From NCBI RefSeq assembly GCF_014652435.1, contig NZ_BMYU01000003.1, positions 372,001 to 436,000 on the forward strand: a DNA stretch of 64,000 bases, written 5' to 3'. This DNA comes from Cognatundibacterium squillarum (GTDB taxonomy: Bacteria > Pseudomonadota > Gammaproteobacteria > Burkholderiales > Burkholderiaceae_D). Both the position numbers and the translations under genes were made by a program. Below the pieces are notes generated by a model that worked only from the letters and a program-made list of their open reading frames with translations, had not been told where the DNA came from and did no database searches. Within the stretch, counting starts at the first letter, position 1. Every line of letters starts with the position of its first letter. Of the stretch, positions 40,689 to 49,553 are shown piece by piece.

Positions 40689-43379
40689 ATGAAAACAATT
40701 CAGGAGAAATCCTGCGCCCGTGCAGTCCGTATCGCTTGCGGTCTGCTGGCTGGCGCAACCCTGCTGACGGCGCATGCGCAGGAAGCAGAAAAAGCACAAC
40801 GTGTTGTGATTACCGGTTCCAACATTTCCCGTATCGACGTGGAAGGCCCGACCCCGGTAGAAGTGATCAAACGTGATGCGATCGAAAAAACCGGTGCAGG
40901 CACCGTCGCTGAACTGCTCAGCAAAATCCCTTCGATGTCGATTGCACTGGACGGTACATCGACTTCCACTTTCGCCGGTGGTGCAGCCTCTGCGCAATTG
41001 CGCGGTCTGGATGCGAAATACGTGCTGGTTCTGCTGAATGGTCGCCGTCTGGCGAACTACGGCTTTGCTGATGGCGCAGAAAACACTTTCGTGGATCTGA
41101 ACAGCCTGCCGCTGGCAGCGATTGAATCGGTAGAGATTCTGCGTGACGGCGCGTCCGCGATTTACGGTTCTGACGCTGTTGCCGGTGTGATCAACTTCAA
41201 AACCCGCAAAAACTATCAGGGCGCAGAAGTCAGCGCCAACGTCGGCCAGAATGAAAAAGGCGACGGCGGTTCTTACAACGTCAGCCTGACAGCCGGTTTC
41301 GGTGACATCGATAAAGATGGCCAGAACCTGTTGCTGACGATTGATGCATTCAAACGTACCCCGCTGTGGAGCAACAAACACGCTTACTACGCGAATCCGG
41401 ATCACCGTCAGTACGGCGGTTCCGACGGTCGCAGCACCAGCCTGTATCTGGGCAGTGTGCGTGACTTCGACAATGGCGAACCGGGTTATGCCATTCCGGG
41501 TTGCCGTGGCACCGTGGGCACCAGCGCCGGTACCGGCGATCAGGTTTGCTTCACCAGCCCTGTGAACCAGATTTCTCCGCATATCGAACGTCTGGGCGTT
41601 TCCGCGATTTACACCAAACAATTAAGCAACGGTAACGAACTGTTTGCGGAAGCCGGTATCACCACCAGCAAAACCACCGTACAGCAAAGCTTCCCGCGCT
41701 TTAACAGCGGCTTCCTCGGCAACACCGCCGGTTCGACCAACCCTGGTCTGGCAGGTTTGCCGGGTCCTAGCGCAGACGGCAGTCTGGCAGGCTTCACCAT
41801 GGGTGACCGTCTGCAGGTTTTCCGTGATATCTACGAAGCAGGCCGTTCTGAACAAGTGCTGGCCAGCGACACCGTACGCTTCGTCGGCGGCTGGCGCGGT
41901 ACGATCGGTAAATGGGACAGTGAAGCAGCGATCAGCCTGAATCAGAACCATGTCACCGACACCACCAGCAAACAAGTACTGAAAGATGTGTCCAGTGCTT
42001 CCCTGCAGGCAGGCTTGCTCGGTCAGGCCGGTGGTTACGATCCGTTTGCATACTGGAATCCTGCCAGCGTTGTGAACCCGATGCTGACCACCACCGTGCG
42101 CAGCGCGACTTCGCGTCTGGGCATGCTGGAATGGAAAATGTCCAACCCTGAACTGTTTAACCTGGCTGGCGCACCGGTCGGTTTTGCATGGGGCGCACAA
42201 TTCAGCCGCGAAACCATCAACGACGTACCTGATCCGGTAATGGCAGCAGGCAATATCGCCAACTACGGTGCGGTATCGTCCAAAGCCAGCCGCAGTGTGG
42301 TTTCTGCTTACGGTGAATTCAATATTCCTGTTGGCAAAACCATCGAAATGCAGGCTGCGCTGCGCGGTGACCACTACAACGATTTCGGTAACTCCGTGAA
42401 TCCTAAGCTGGCGATTGCATGGCGTCCGACCAACACCATCATGCTGCGTGCTGCTGCAACAACCTCGTTCAAAGCACCAACGCTGCCGGAAATCAATTCC
42501 ACCACCACCGCTTATGTGACAGTGGCTGACTGGGCACGCTGCGGTCCGCTCGGTTACGTTGGCCCTAACTGCTCTTACAGCCCGAAAGCTTACCTGAAAG
42601 GTAATCCGGATCTGAAAGCAGAAAAAGCGAACAACTTCTCTGCCGGTATCGTTCTGCAACCGGTCAAAGATTTGTCCGTGGCGCTGGACTGGTATGCGAT
42701 TAATCAGCGTGACACCATTCAGGCACTGGATGCACAGTACCTGCTGGATAACGAAGACAAAATCGCCGGCTTCGCAGCCCTGATCGGCCGTGATCCGCGC
42801 AATGCAGCGCTGGAAGCGAAATACCCTGGCCTGAACAAAGGTCGTATCAACAACGTGACTCTGCCGTACATGAACGTTGGTAAGACACAGATTCAGGGTC
42901 TGGATCTGGATGCGAACTACACGCTGAAACTGGCGGAATTCGGTAAAGTGAAATTCCGTGAAACCCACAGCCACTTCCTGAGCTACAAGCAAAGCATCGC
43001 TCCGGGTCAGGAACCGACTTCCCGTCTGGACGGTGTGTATCATCCGAAGTGGAGCAACTCCTTCCGCGTTGCGTATGAATACAAACAATATGAAGGTGGC
43101 CTGACAGCACGTACTTACGCCAGCACCAAAAATATTGATGATCCTACGCACAGCCAGGACCCTGCTGTTACTAACAAACGCATTCCTTCTTACACCGTAT
43201 GGGATATGAACTTCAGTACCCGTCTGCGTGCAGGCTGGAGTGTTAACGTCGGTGTTAACAACCTGTTCGACAAAGGTGTTGTGTACGCAAACGCAGCCAG
43301 CATCGATGCACCGGTACAATCGAAGAGCGATCTGGTTGGCCGTTACATCTACGCGAACATGCGTTATGCATTCAAATAA
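40689..43379 (+). CDS. TonB-dependent outer-membrane receptor
   Basis: An 896-residue receptor. GAGGATAAGCAAGA precedes the start. A signal peptide (1-30, ending AHA) is followed by a TonB-box-like RVVITGSN. The plug contains VEVIKRDAIEKTGAGTVAELLSKIPS, LRGLDAKYVLVLLNGRRL and VEILRDGASAIYGSDAVAGVINFKT. About twenty-two barrel strands follow; the end is MRYAFK, with the terminal aromatic needed for assembly. Its subfamily resembles the FecA/Oar-like catecholate or peptide receptors common in beta-proteobacteria. The codons used look biased toward frequent ones. No transport partners are adjacent, and the substrate is unknown. Confidence 0.93.
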   Translation: MKTIQEKSCARAVRIACGLLAGATLLTAHAQEAEKAQRVVITGSNISRIDVEGPTPVEVIKRDAIEKTGAGTVAELLSKIPSMSIALDGTSTSTFAGGAASAQLRGLDAKYVLVLLNGRRLANYGFADGAENTFVDLNSLPLAAIESVEILRDGASAIYGSDAVAGVINFKTRKNYQGAEVSANVGQNEKGDGGSYNVSLTAGFGDIDKDGQNLLLTIDAFKRTPLWSNKHAYYANPDHRQYGGSDGRSTSLYLGSVRDFDNGEPGYAIPGCRGTVGTSAGTGDQVCFTSPVNQISPHIERLGVSAIYTKQLSNGNELFAEAGITTSKTTVQQSFPRFNSGFLGNTAGSTNPGLAGLPGPSADGSLAGFTMGDRLQVFRDIYEAGRSEQVLASDTVRFVGGWRGTIGKWDSEAAISLNQNHVTDTTSKQVLKDVSSASLQAGLLGQAGGYDPFAYWNPASVVNPMLTTTVRSATSRLGMLEWKMSNPELFNLAGAPVGFAWGAQFSRETINDVPDPVMAAGNIANYGAVSSKASRSVVSAYGEFNIPVGKTIEMQAALRGDHYNDFGNSVNPKLAIAWRPTNTIMLRAAATTSFKAPTLPEINSTTTAYVTVADWARCGPLGYVGPNCSYSPKAYLKGNPDLKAEKANNFSAGIVLQPVKDLSVALDWYAINQRDTIQALDAQYLLDNEDKIAGFAALIGRDPRNAALEAKYPGLNKGRINNVTLPYMNVGKTQIQGLDLDANYTLKLAEFGKVKFRETHSHFLSYKQSIAPGQEPTSRLDGVYHPKWSNSFRVAYEYKQYEGGLTARTYASTKNIDDPTHSQDPAVTNKRIPSYTVWDMNFSTRLRAGWSVNVGVNNLFDKGVVYANAASIDAPVQSKSDLVGRYIYANMRYAFK

Positions 43380-43466
43380 TCCTGTCTGAAAAAAACGGGA
43401 TGATTTGATGCGGTGACACACTGCGCAGCGCTGGCAACCAGCGTTTGCGCAGTCTCACCGGAAAAT

Positions 43467-43497
43467 AAAAAGGGATGCTGTCACGGCATCCCTTTTT
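43467..43497 (+). terminator. Terminator after the TonB-dependent receptor gene
   Basis: GGGATGC pairs with GCATCCC, extended by A5 and T5, with a short loop, and ends in T5GT6. It lies 88 bp past the stop codon. Confidence 0.88.
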
Positions 43498-43537
43498 GTT
43501 TTTTCGCACGATTTTTCCGCAAATTTTGCCACGCATT

Positions 43538-43620
43538 GTGCAGAGATCCGCATCCGCTGTTTTCCGAGCCCCGGACTTTCTGCCGACGACAGGCGCATCG
43601 CTGTGCAGAACACCGCATTT
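43538..43620 (-). repeat. 84-bp intergenic repeat, copy C (inverted)
   Basis: Read on the minus strand it starts AAATGCGGTGTTCTGCACAG, holds the invariant core TCGTCGGCAGAAAGTCCGG and ends TCTGCACA. The copy is 83 bp long and lies between convergent genes, after the receptor's terminator. Confidence 0.88.
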
Positions 43621-43678
43621 GCGGCTAAAAACGGCTTTCAGAGGCTGATACGCAGCCTGCGGGTCATATCTTGCTCAG

Positions 43679-44317
43679 TCAGTGCAATTGCGGTGCTTTC
43701 ACACCATGTGTCATGGAAAAATGCTGTAACTGATCAACGATGTGCGGGTTGGAGACCGGTACGCTGATCACGCTGTTCTGGGTATGTTTCAGCCAGAATT
43801 TCACATGGCCGTTTTCCTTTGGACTGAATACCAGATTGCGCAGCAGGCCGAATACAGTGGTGCCGGTGGCGAGGCCGATGGCGGCTTTTTTTGCCAGTGC
43901 GGCGGCATCGCCCTGCCCTTGTAAAACTTTGACCAGCTGACTGGCCGGATAGTGCATTTCCCAGTGCAGGATATCGTCCGGTGTGGCCGTGGTGCGGCGT
44001 TGGCCGTCGATCAGGTAAATGGTTTTCTGCGCGTAGTTCAGTGCAATCGCGCTGCCGTCGCAGACATCGACACAGGTTTCGTCGCTGACTTGTGAAAACT
44101 GGCTGATTTCCGTCAGCATTTGCCGGCGCTCCCGCTGGCGCGTGGTCAGGGCGCGATACACGAAATACACAAAGCCGAAGAAAAACGGGTAAGACAAAAA
44201 GTTCAGCACGGATTGCGGCAAAGGCAGCCAGTTCAGCAGCCAGTAGACGGCAATTGCGATCAGTATCACGCGTAACAGCGGACGTTTGGCCAGGGCATTT
44301 TGCAGAGTGGTGATCAT
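43679..44317 (-). CDS. Unknown membrane protein (212 residues)
   Basis: I do not recognise this protein. Two hydrophobic helices near the N-terminus (about 15-36 and 39-56) are followed by a basic stretch (RALTTRQRERRQ) and a soluble domain of about 150 residues, which should be cytoplasmic. Visible elements are SDETCVDVCDGSAIALNYAQKTIYLI, HWEMHYPASQLVKVL and an ALAKKAAIGLATGTTVFGLLRNL segment that looks membrane-inserted or amphipathic. GAGCTGCTC before the ATG is a weak site. It is monocistronic. Confidence 0.7.
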   Translation of the reverse strand: MITTLQNALAKRPLLRVILIAIAVYWLLNWLPLPQSVLNFLSYPFFFGFVYFVYRALTTRQRERRQMLTEISQFSQVSDETCVDVCDGSAIALNYAQKTIYLIDGQRRTTATPDDILHWEMHYPASQLVKVLQGQGDAAALAKKAAIGLATGTTVFGLLRNLVFSPKENGHVKFWLKHTQNSVISVPVSNPHIVDQLQHFSMTHGVKAPQLH

Positions 44318-44672
44318 GAGCAGCTCGCGGGGTCAGGTTGTCACTACAACCAGTCATGATAGAACGGAATGCCGATATGTCAGCGGAATATGATGTCGAA
44401 ATTGTAATGAGACGTTACGGCTGATACAGAGCAGATGCACGCGGGCTGAATGCTGGTGTTCGGGTAGCTGAGGTGCAGGCCGCTGAGGGCCGCAGAAGGG
44501 CATTTTCCGGCTCAAATGCGGTGTTCTGCACAGCGATCCGGCGCTCGTCGGCAGAAAGTCCGGTCCTCAGAAATCATCAGATGACGATATTTGCACAGTG
44601 GATAATGTCGGCGTTGTCCACAGCGACGTTTCCGCCGCTGTGGTTCCGCTTTCATCGTTTATTCGCCGAGGC
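44318..44672. other. Gene-free stretch, 355 bp, containing repeat copy D
   Basis: It separates two genes of the same direction. The only recognisable content is repeat copy D (44514-44597) followed by GTGGATAA and GTCCACAG, which are partial DnaA-like boxes. Confidence 0.5.
44514..44597 (+). repeat. 84-bp intergenic repeat, copy D
   Basis: It begins AAATGCGGTGTTCTGCACAG, has TCGTCGGCAGAAAGTCCGG and ends GATGACGATATTTGCACA, nearly identical to copy B over its last third. It is the only copy between genes of the same direction. Confidence 0.88.
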
Positions 44673-46121
44673 TCAGGCGGCGCGGCGTTTTTGCTGATTC
44701 GCGATGATGTGGCCCAGCGTGCGCATTGCATCGTCCAGTTTGTCGGAATACGGTGCGCCGCAATTGATGCGCAGGAAGTGATCGAAGCGGTTGGAGTTTG
44801 AATACAGCAGGCCGGGCGAGATCAGGATATCGCGCTCCAGTGCTGCATCAAACACGGCCTGCGATGAGCATTCCGGTGGCATTTCCACCCACAGCGATAC
44901 GCCGCCGTCCGGCATGCTGAGGCGGGTCTCCGGCGGAAAATATGCAGCCACGGCTTCGGCCATTTTTTCGCGCTGCTGCTGCAAATGCTGACGCAGGCGG
45001 CGCATATGGCGCTCGTAATGGGTCGACTGTAAAAAGCTCGCCATCATGCGCTGCGATAACTCTTCGTTGTAACGGGTTTGCGCGTATTTGAACATGCTGA
45101 CCCGCGCTTGCCAGCGCCCTGCCAGCATCCAGCCGATACGCAGACCGGGCGCGATGATTTTGTGCAGCGAGGCGCAGTAAATCACATTGCCGGTTTTATC
45201 CCAGTGCTTGATCGCGGTCGGAATTTTGTCGCCATTGGTCAGCGCGCTGTACGAATCATCTTCAATCAGCGGAATCTGATGCTGCTCGCACAGATGCAGT
45301 AAGCGTTGCTTATGGCTGTCCGGCATGATGCTGCCGAGCGGATTCTGCAAATGCGGCACCACCACTACCGCTTTGATATTCGGATAGGTTTGCATCGCCA
45401 GTTCCAGCGCTTCAATCGAAATGCCGGTATGCGGACTGGTCGGAATTTCCAGCGCCTTCAGCCCCAGACTTTCCAGCACTTGCAGCAAGCCGTAAAAGGT
45501 CGGCGATTCCACCGCGATCACATCGCCCGGATGCGCAACCGCGCGCAGCGCCAGATTCAGCGCTTCGATACAGCCATGCGTAATCACCACTTCACTGGCG
45601 GCGGTACTGATGCCGACATCCAGCGCACGTTTGGCCAGCGCCGCGCGTAATTCCGGATTGCCGCCCGGCGAAATTGCCTTGGTCAGCAGCGTAGGATGCT
45701 GGCGCAGCAGACTGGTGGCTAACTGACGCAATTGCTGATGCGGGTACAGTTCCGGCGCACCGGTCGCACGCGCCAGATTGACACTGACTTTGCGCTGCCC
45801 TTTGGCGATGATGGCCGAGACTTTTTCATGGATGCCGACATACTGGGCCGGATCAATCTGGCGCACCGTGGCCGGTTCCGCTGCCGGTGCCAGCACCGTT
45901 AAACGGCGCGGAGTGCGGATGAAATAGCCGGAACGCGGTCGCGCTTCCAGCCAGCCCTGGGCTTCCAGCCAGCGGCACAGTTGCAGGGCGGTCGACAGGC
46001 TGACTTCATGCTGCTGCATCAGTCTGCGTACCGATGGCATGCGCTCGCCGGGACGCAGGGTGCCGGACTGGATCGCACTCAGATAATGTTCCGCTAACTG
46101 GCGGTATAAAGGCGTGTTCAT
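44673..46121 (-). CDS. MocR-family regulator (GntR-type DNA-binding plus aminotransferase domain)
   Basis: A 482-residue regulator. The ATG at 46121 begins the winged helix: PLYRQLAEHYLSAIQSGTLRPGERMPSVRRLMQQHEVS (about 4-40). A linker leads to a fold-type I aminotransferase domain with the PLP lysine K321 in ASLHKIIAPGLRIGW and Asp-Tyr-type contacts in EDDSYSA. Such proteins sense PLP or an amino compound and control an adjacent, usually divergent, gene. A small divergent gene starts 178 bp away at 46299. The ribosome-binding site (AGGAG) is 12 bases from the ATG, slightly far. Confidence 0.93.
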   Translation of the reverse strand: MNTPLYRQLAEHYLSAIQSGTLRPGERMPSVRRLMQQHEVSLSTALQLCRWLEAQGWLEARPRSGYFIRTPRRLTVLAPAAEPATVRQIDPAQYVGIHEKVSAIIAKGQRKVSVNLARATGAPELYPHQQLRQLATSLLRQHPTLLTKAISPGGNPELRAALAKRALDVGISTAASEVVITHGCIEALNLALRAVAHPGDVIAVESPTFYGLLQVLESLGLKALEIPTSPHTGISIEALELAMQTYPNIKAVVVVPHLQNPLGSIMPDSHKQRLLHLCEQHQIPLIEDDSYSALTNGDKIPTAIKHWDKTGNVIYCASLHKIIAPGLRIGWMLAGRWQARVSMFKYAQTRYNEELSQRMMASFLQSTHYERHMRRLRQHLQQQREKMAEAVAAYFPPETRLSMPDGGVSLWVEMPPECSSQAVFDAALERDILISPGLLYSNSNRFDHFLRINCGAPYSDKLDDAMRTLGHIIANQQKRRAA

Positions 46122-46298
46122 GCGTGTATCTTGCTCCTGCCGGGTCAGACTCACCAAGATACAGTTATCACAAAAAAAAGCAATAACAGATGCAAAATCC
46201 CGGATGTGCTGCGATACAGAGCCTGAAGCTCTGTGCCTGTTGTGGTGGCTTGGAGGCTTCTATCATGTGCTGCATACAGGCTCACCGGGAGAAACCAC

Positions 46299-46628
46299 AT
46301 GGAGCAATTGCAGCTGGGGCCACGCCAGTGCTGGTATGGCTATCTGGAAAAAGGCTGTCTGATCCGCGCAGGGCAGGGCGTTTGCCGTCTGCGCAATCTG
46401 AGTGCAGAAACCGACGGCATGGCGTATTTTGCCTGCATACGGCCGGATCAGCCGCATCTGGTATTCCGTTCCGGCTGGATGATGCTGGAGCCGGATGGTG
46501 AGCAGCGCTGCCAGCTGACGATGCGTTATCCGTGCGCTTTCTGGCTGCGCTGGTCACCGCTGGTCTGGCTCAGAGCCCGTTTGCAGCAATGCCGCCTGCG
46601 CTGGCGCTTAAAGCAGCAGCGGACTTAA
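46299..46628 (+). CDS. Small protein divergent from the MocR regulator
   Basis: A 109-residue protein, weakly similar in layout to DUF2917 proteins (GCLIRAGQGVCRLRNLS, then an FRSGWMMLEPDGEQ segment). The ATG at 46299 has CGGGAGAAACCAC before it; the frame's earlier codons have no such site. It is rich in Arg, Trp and Cys, with a C-terminal basic stretch (RARLQQCRLRWRLKQQRT). Being divergent from a MocR gene, it is the natural regulatory target. Its TAA stop overlaps that of the next gene on the other strand by three bases, an extreme convergent arrangement. Function unknown. Confidence 0.65.
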   Translation: MEQLQLGPRQCWYGYLEKGCLIRAGQGVCRLRNLSAETDGMAYFACIRPDQPHLVFRSGWMMLEPDGEQRCQLTMRYPCAFWLRWSPLVWLRARLQQCRLRWRLKQQRT

Positions 46629-47482
46629 CCGAAGAATTCTTTGATCAGGAAGGCTTCCAGTTGTGCGCTGTCTTCCTTACGGGCCGACAGCGTGATGACT
46701 TTCCCCATGCGGCGCGATTCCCAGCGGAAGTCACCCTGATAGTGTTCACGGATCAGATCAATCATACGGCGTACCATCGCCAGTTCCACATTGCCGCCCA
46801 GACCGGCATCGACTTCAATCACTTGCTGAATCTTACGGTTGGAATTCGCTTTCCAGCCGTTAAATGCAAAGCGGCCGACGCGGGTGGATTTGTCCAGCAC
46901 CTGAAACACGCCGCTGGTACCGTCATCACCGGCAGCCTGACGCATGCTGCGGCGGATATTTGCTTCCGCAATTTCCTGTGCTGACATCGGGCGCGAACCC
47001 TGGCTGGCAGCCTGATTTTCTTTGGCGGCGCTGTCTTCAGCGGCTTTCCGTTTTTCACGCGCCGCATTCAGCATTGCCAGCATATCGGTGGCCGGTGCCG
47101 GTTCTGCCGGCGGTGGCGGCGGTGCCTGCACGACGGAAGGCTGCTCAGTGACGGCAGGTACCGGTGATGGCTTGGTGACGGATGGTGTGCGCGGTGCCGG
47201 TTTCGGCGCTTTCGGACGCGGTGCGGCTTTCTGCTTTTCCGGCTGGCTGAGTTTCGCCATGGTTTGCTTGTCCAGCAGCAGGGTTACGGCGCGGGAACCG
47301 GCGTCGTCGCCTTTTTTCTTCATCTGTTCCAGATGCTGATTCAGTAAAAAGTACAGCAGGACCGCATGCATCAGCACGACCAGCAGAATGCCGCTCAGGT
47401 TCGCCGGGCGAAAACGGATATGCAGATGAACTTCACCCGGAAGTGCTACTTCCTGTTCGTTTTTTTCAATACTGAACTTCAT
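46625..47482 (-). CDS. TonB-like proline-rich membrane-anchored protein
   Basis: A 285-residue protein with one transmembrane helix near the N-terminus (about 31-47) that contains a His (His 39 in VVLMHAVLLYFLL), as the TonB anchor does. A long Pro/Ala/Lys-rich stretch follows (PKAPKPAPRTPSVTKPSPVPA and a PPPPPAEPAPA block), which would span the periplasm. The C-terminal 90 residues (FAFNGWKANSNRKIQQVIEVDAG and DLIREHYQGDFRWESRRMG) form a globular part that I do not recognise and that is not a typical TonB C-terminal domain. No ExbB/ExbD genes are adjacent. It may energise or anchor an unidentified outer-membrane partner. Confidence 0.75.
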   Translation of the reverse strand: MKFSIEKNEQEVALPGEVHLHIRFRPANLSGILLVVLMHAVLLYFLLNQHLEQMKKKGDDAGSRAVTLLLDKQTMAKLSQPEKQKAAPRPKAPKPAPRTPSVTKPSPVPAVTEQPSVVQAPPPPPAEPAPATDMLAMLNAAREKRKAAEDSAAKENQAASQGSRPMSAQEIAEANIRRSMRQAAGDDGTSGVFQVLDKSTRVGRFAFNGWKANSNRKIQQVIEVDAGLGGNVELAMVRRMIDLIREHYQGDFRWESRRMGKVITLSARKEDSAQLEAFLIKEFFG

Positions 47483-47847
47483 GTACGGGTTTCAAAAAGA
47501 CGCATCAGATTACGCAAAGCCACAGGCCGGTGCAAAGACGATAAGGATACTGCATCCGCTGCCTGCCTCTGTAACAAAGCGTGGATTCCGCATAAAAAAA
47601 AGTGCAGGGCAGCAAGTTGCCGCTTTAGTATCTTCTTACGCTACTTTTTGTCACTGCCGGGTTTGAAATGTGTAACAAATGTTTACCAGTGTAATATGAT
47701 AAGTCATTGTTTTTAAACGATAAAGAGAAATTTTACAGGATATTCAGAGACAGCTTTCCGGCTTCTGCTACAGAGCCGTCATAGGAATAGCAGGGTATTT
47801 CCTCTATGCTCTGTTCTCATCCGGTATGCATATTTATTGAGGCAATG
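47483..47847. other. AT-rich promoter region, 365 bp
   Basis: It separates the TonB-like gene from the DUF1800-DUF1501 operon. The part from 47660 to 47760 is AT-rich (long T runs) and probably holds the operon's promoter. No gene, repeat or operator is recognised. Confidence 0.5.
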
Positions 47848-49545
47848 ATGGAAACAGAAGCAGAGCGCCCGCAGGCGCAGGATCAACAGGCCGCTTCCGT
47901 CCGCGGCGCGCTGGCGGTTGCTGCAGCGACCGCCGCACTGGCGGCATGCGGTGGCGGCGGTGGTGGTGCGGGTGACAGCACCAGTGGCAGCGGTGGTGGT
48001 GTTACGCCGCCCAAAGCCCCTTCCGAAAACGAAGCAGCACGCTTTCTGAGTCAGGCAGCTGTCGGGATTACCCGCGCCCAGATTGCCCGTGTACAGGCCA
48101 TCGGTTACTCAGCATGGATTGATGAGCAAATGACGATGGCTGGCTCCGGTACGCGCTGGGACTGGCTGAAGGCGAAAGGCTATGACGCCGCTGCAAATAT
48201 CTTTACGCAGAATGGCTTTGACAGCGTGGTCTGGAGCAAACTGATCAGTTCGCAGGATACGCTGCGTCAGCGCGTAACCCAGGCTTTGTCTGAAATTATT
48301 GTGGTCGGTATTGATGGTCTGGTCGGCGCCGGCTGGCAACCATTTTCCGCCGCCGCTTTTCTGGATTTACTGGAAACCAATTGCTTCGGTAATTTCCGCA
48401 CGCTGCTGGAAGGCGTTTCCACCAGTGCCGCGATGGGGCAGTACCTGACTTTCCGTGGCAATGTGAAGTTCAATGCCAAAACCGGTGCACTGCCGGACGA
48501 AAACTATGCACGCGAAATCATGCAATTGTTTTCGATCGGTCTGATCCAGCTGAATCTCGATGGCACGCCGAAACTGCAAAACGGCGTGCAGCAGGAAACT
48601 TATACCAATGATGATATCGGTGGACTGGCCCGTATCTTCACCGGCTGGGATTTTGATCTGAGCACCAGCGACACCACCACACCGGAATTTTTGCGCCGTC
48701 CGATGACGCAGGTGGCCGCGCGCCATGAAACCGGCGCATCGACTTTCCTCGGCAGTACCGTGCCTGCCGGTGCGGATGGTGTCGCGCATCTGAAAGCAGC
48801 ACTGGATATTATTTTTGCGCATCCGAATGTTGCGCCGTTTATTTCACGCCAGTTGATTCAGCGTCTGGTCACCAGTAATCCGAGTCCTGCGTATGTACAG
48901 CGTGTGGCGACGGTATTTAATGCAGATAGTAAAGGTGTCAAAGGTAATCTTGCGGCGGTGGTGAAAGCGATTCTGCTGGATGATGAAGCGCGTAATATGG
49001 CCAATGTCGTCAATCCGCAGTTTGGTAAGCTGCGTGAACCGATTTTCCGTTTCCTCGCCTGGGCGCGGGCATTTAACGTTCAGTCTCCCAGCGGTTTATG
49101 GAATGTGGGGAATACCAGCAATCCAGCCAATAGCCTGGGGCAAAGTCCGTCGCGCTCCGGTTCGGTATTTAATTTCTTCCGTCCCGGTTATGTACCTCCG
49201 AACAGTGCAATTGCCGGCGCGTCTCTGGTTGCACCGGAATTTCAGATCGTGAATGAATCGACGGTAGTGGCATACGTGAATTTTATGCAGCGTATCGTTA
49301 CCGGGGGCAATACCGATCTGGTACCTGATTACAGCAGCCTGATTCCTATGGCAACCACCAGCAAAACTCTGCTGAATGAACTGAATATTCTGCTGGCAGC
49401 CGGCCAGCTCAGCGATGTCACGATCAATACAATTACCGCGGCAATCGACAGCATGCCTTCGGATACCGATGCCCGCAAATTAAGCCGGATTTATGCAGCA
49501 CTGTTACTGGTGCTGGCATCGCCGGAATTTATCGTCAGTAAATAA
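47848..49545 (+). CDS. DUF1800 family protein, probable lipoprotein
   Basis: A 565-residue exported protein. I use the ATG at 47848, five bases after GAGG; the ATG at 47845 would add one residue. The N-terminus has a polar stretch, a hydrophobic run ALAVAAATAALAAC with a lipobox, then a glycine run. DUF1800 features follow: EAARFLSQAAVGITRAQIARV, LRQRVTQALSEIIVVG, DENYAREIMQLFSIGLIQL, IFTGWDFD, and the later FRFLAWARAF and FFRPGYVPPNSA. The family always pairs with DUF1501, and its function is not established. The next gene starts nine bases after the stop. Confidence 0.9.
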   Translation: METEAERPQAQDQQAASVRGALAVAAATAALAACGGGGGGAGDSTSGSGGGVTPPKAPSENEAARFLSQAAVGITRAQIARVQAIGYSAWIDEQMTMAGSGTRWDWLKAKGYDAAANIFTQNGFDSVVWSKLISSQDTLRQRVTQALSEIIVVGIDGLVGAGWQPFSAAAFLDLLETNCFGNFRTLLEGVSTSAAMGQYLTFRGNVKFNAKTGALPDENYAREIMQLFSIGLIQLNLDGTPKLQNGVQQETYTNDDIGGLARIFTGWDFDLSTSDTTTPEFLRRPMTQVAARHETGASTFLGSTVPAGADGVAHLKAALDIIFAHPNVAPFISRQLIQRLVTSNPSPAYVQRVATVFNADSKGVKGNLAAVVKAILLDDEARNMANVVNPQFGKLREPIFRFLAWARAFNVQSPSGLWNVGNTSNPANSLGQSPSRSGSVFNFFRPGYVPPNSAIAGASLVAPEFQIVNESTVVAYVNFMQRIVTGGNTDLVPDYSSLIPMATTSKTLLNELNILLAAGQLSDVTINTITAAIDSMPSDTDARKLSRIYAALLLVLASPEFIVSK

Positions 49546-49553
49546 GGAATAAG

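Noticed and set aside
40533..43421. Two long open frames (599 and 362 codons) on the minus strand across the TonB-dependent receptor gene
   Set aside because: They lie antisense to a clear receptor gene, lack ribosome-binding sites and have Cys/His/Arg-rich composition typical of shadows of biased codon use.
43734..44357. A second 207-codon frame overlapping the unknown membrane protein gene
   Set aside because: It is out of frame with the hydrophobic protein, His/Arg-rich, and has no start signal.
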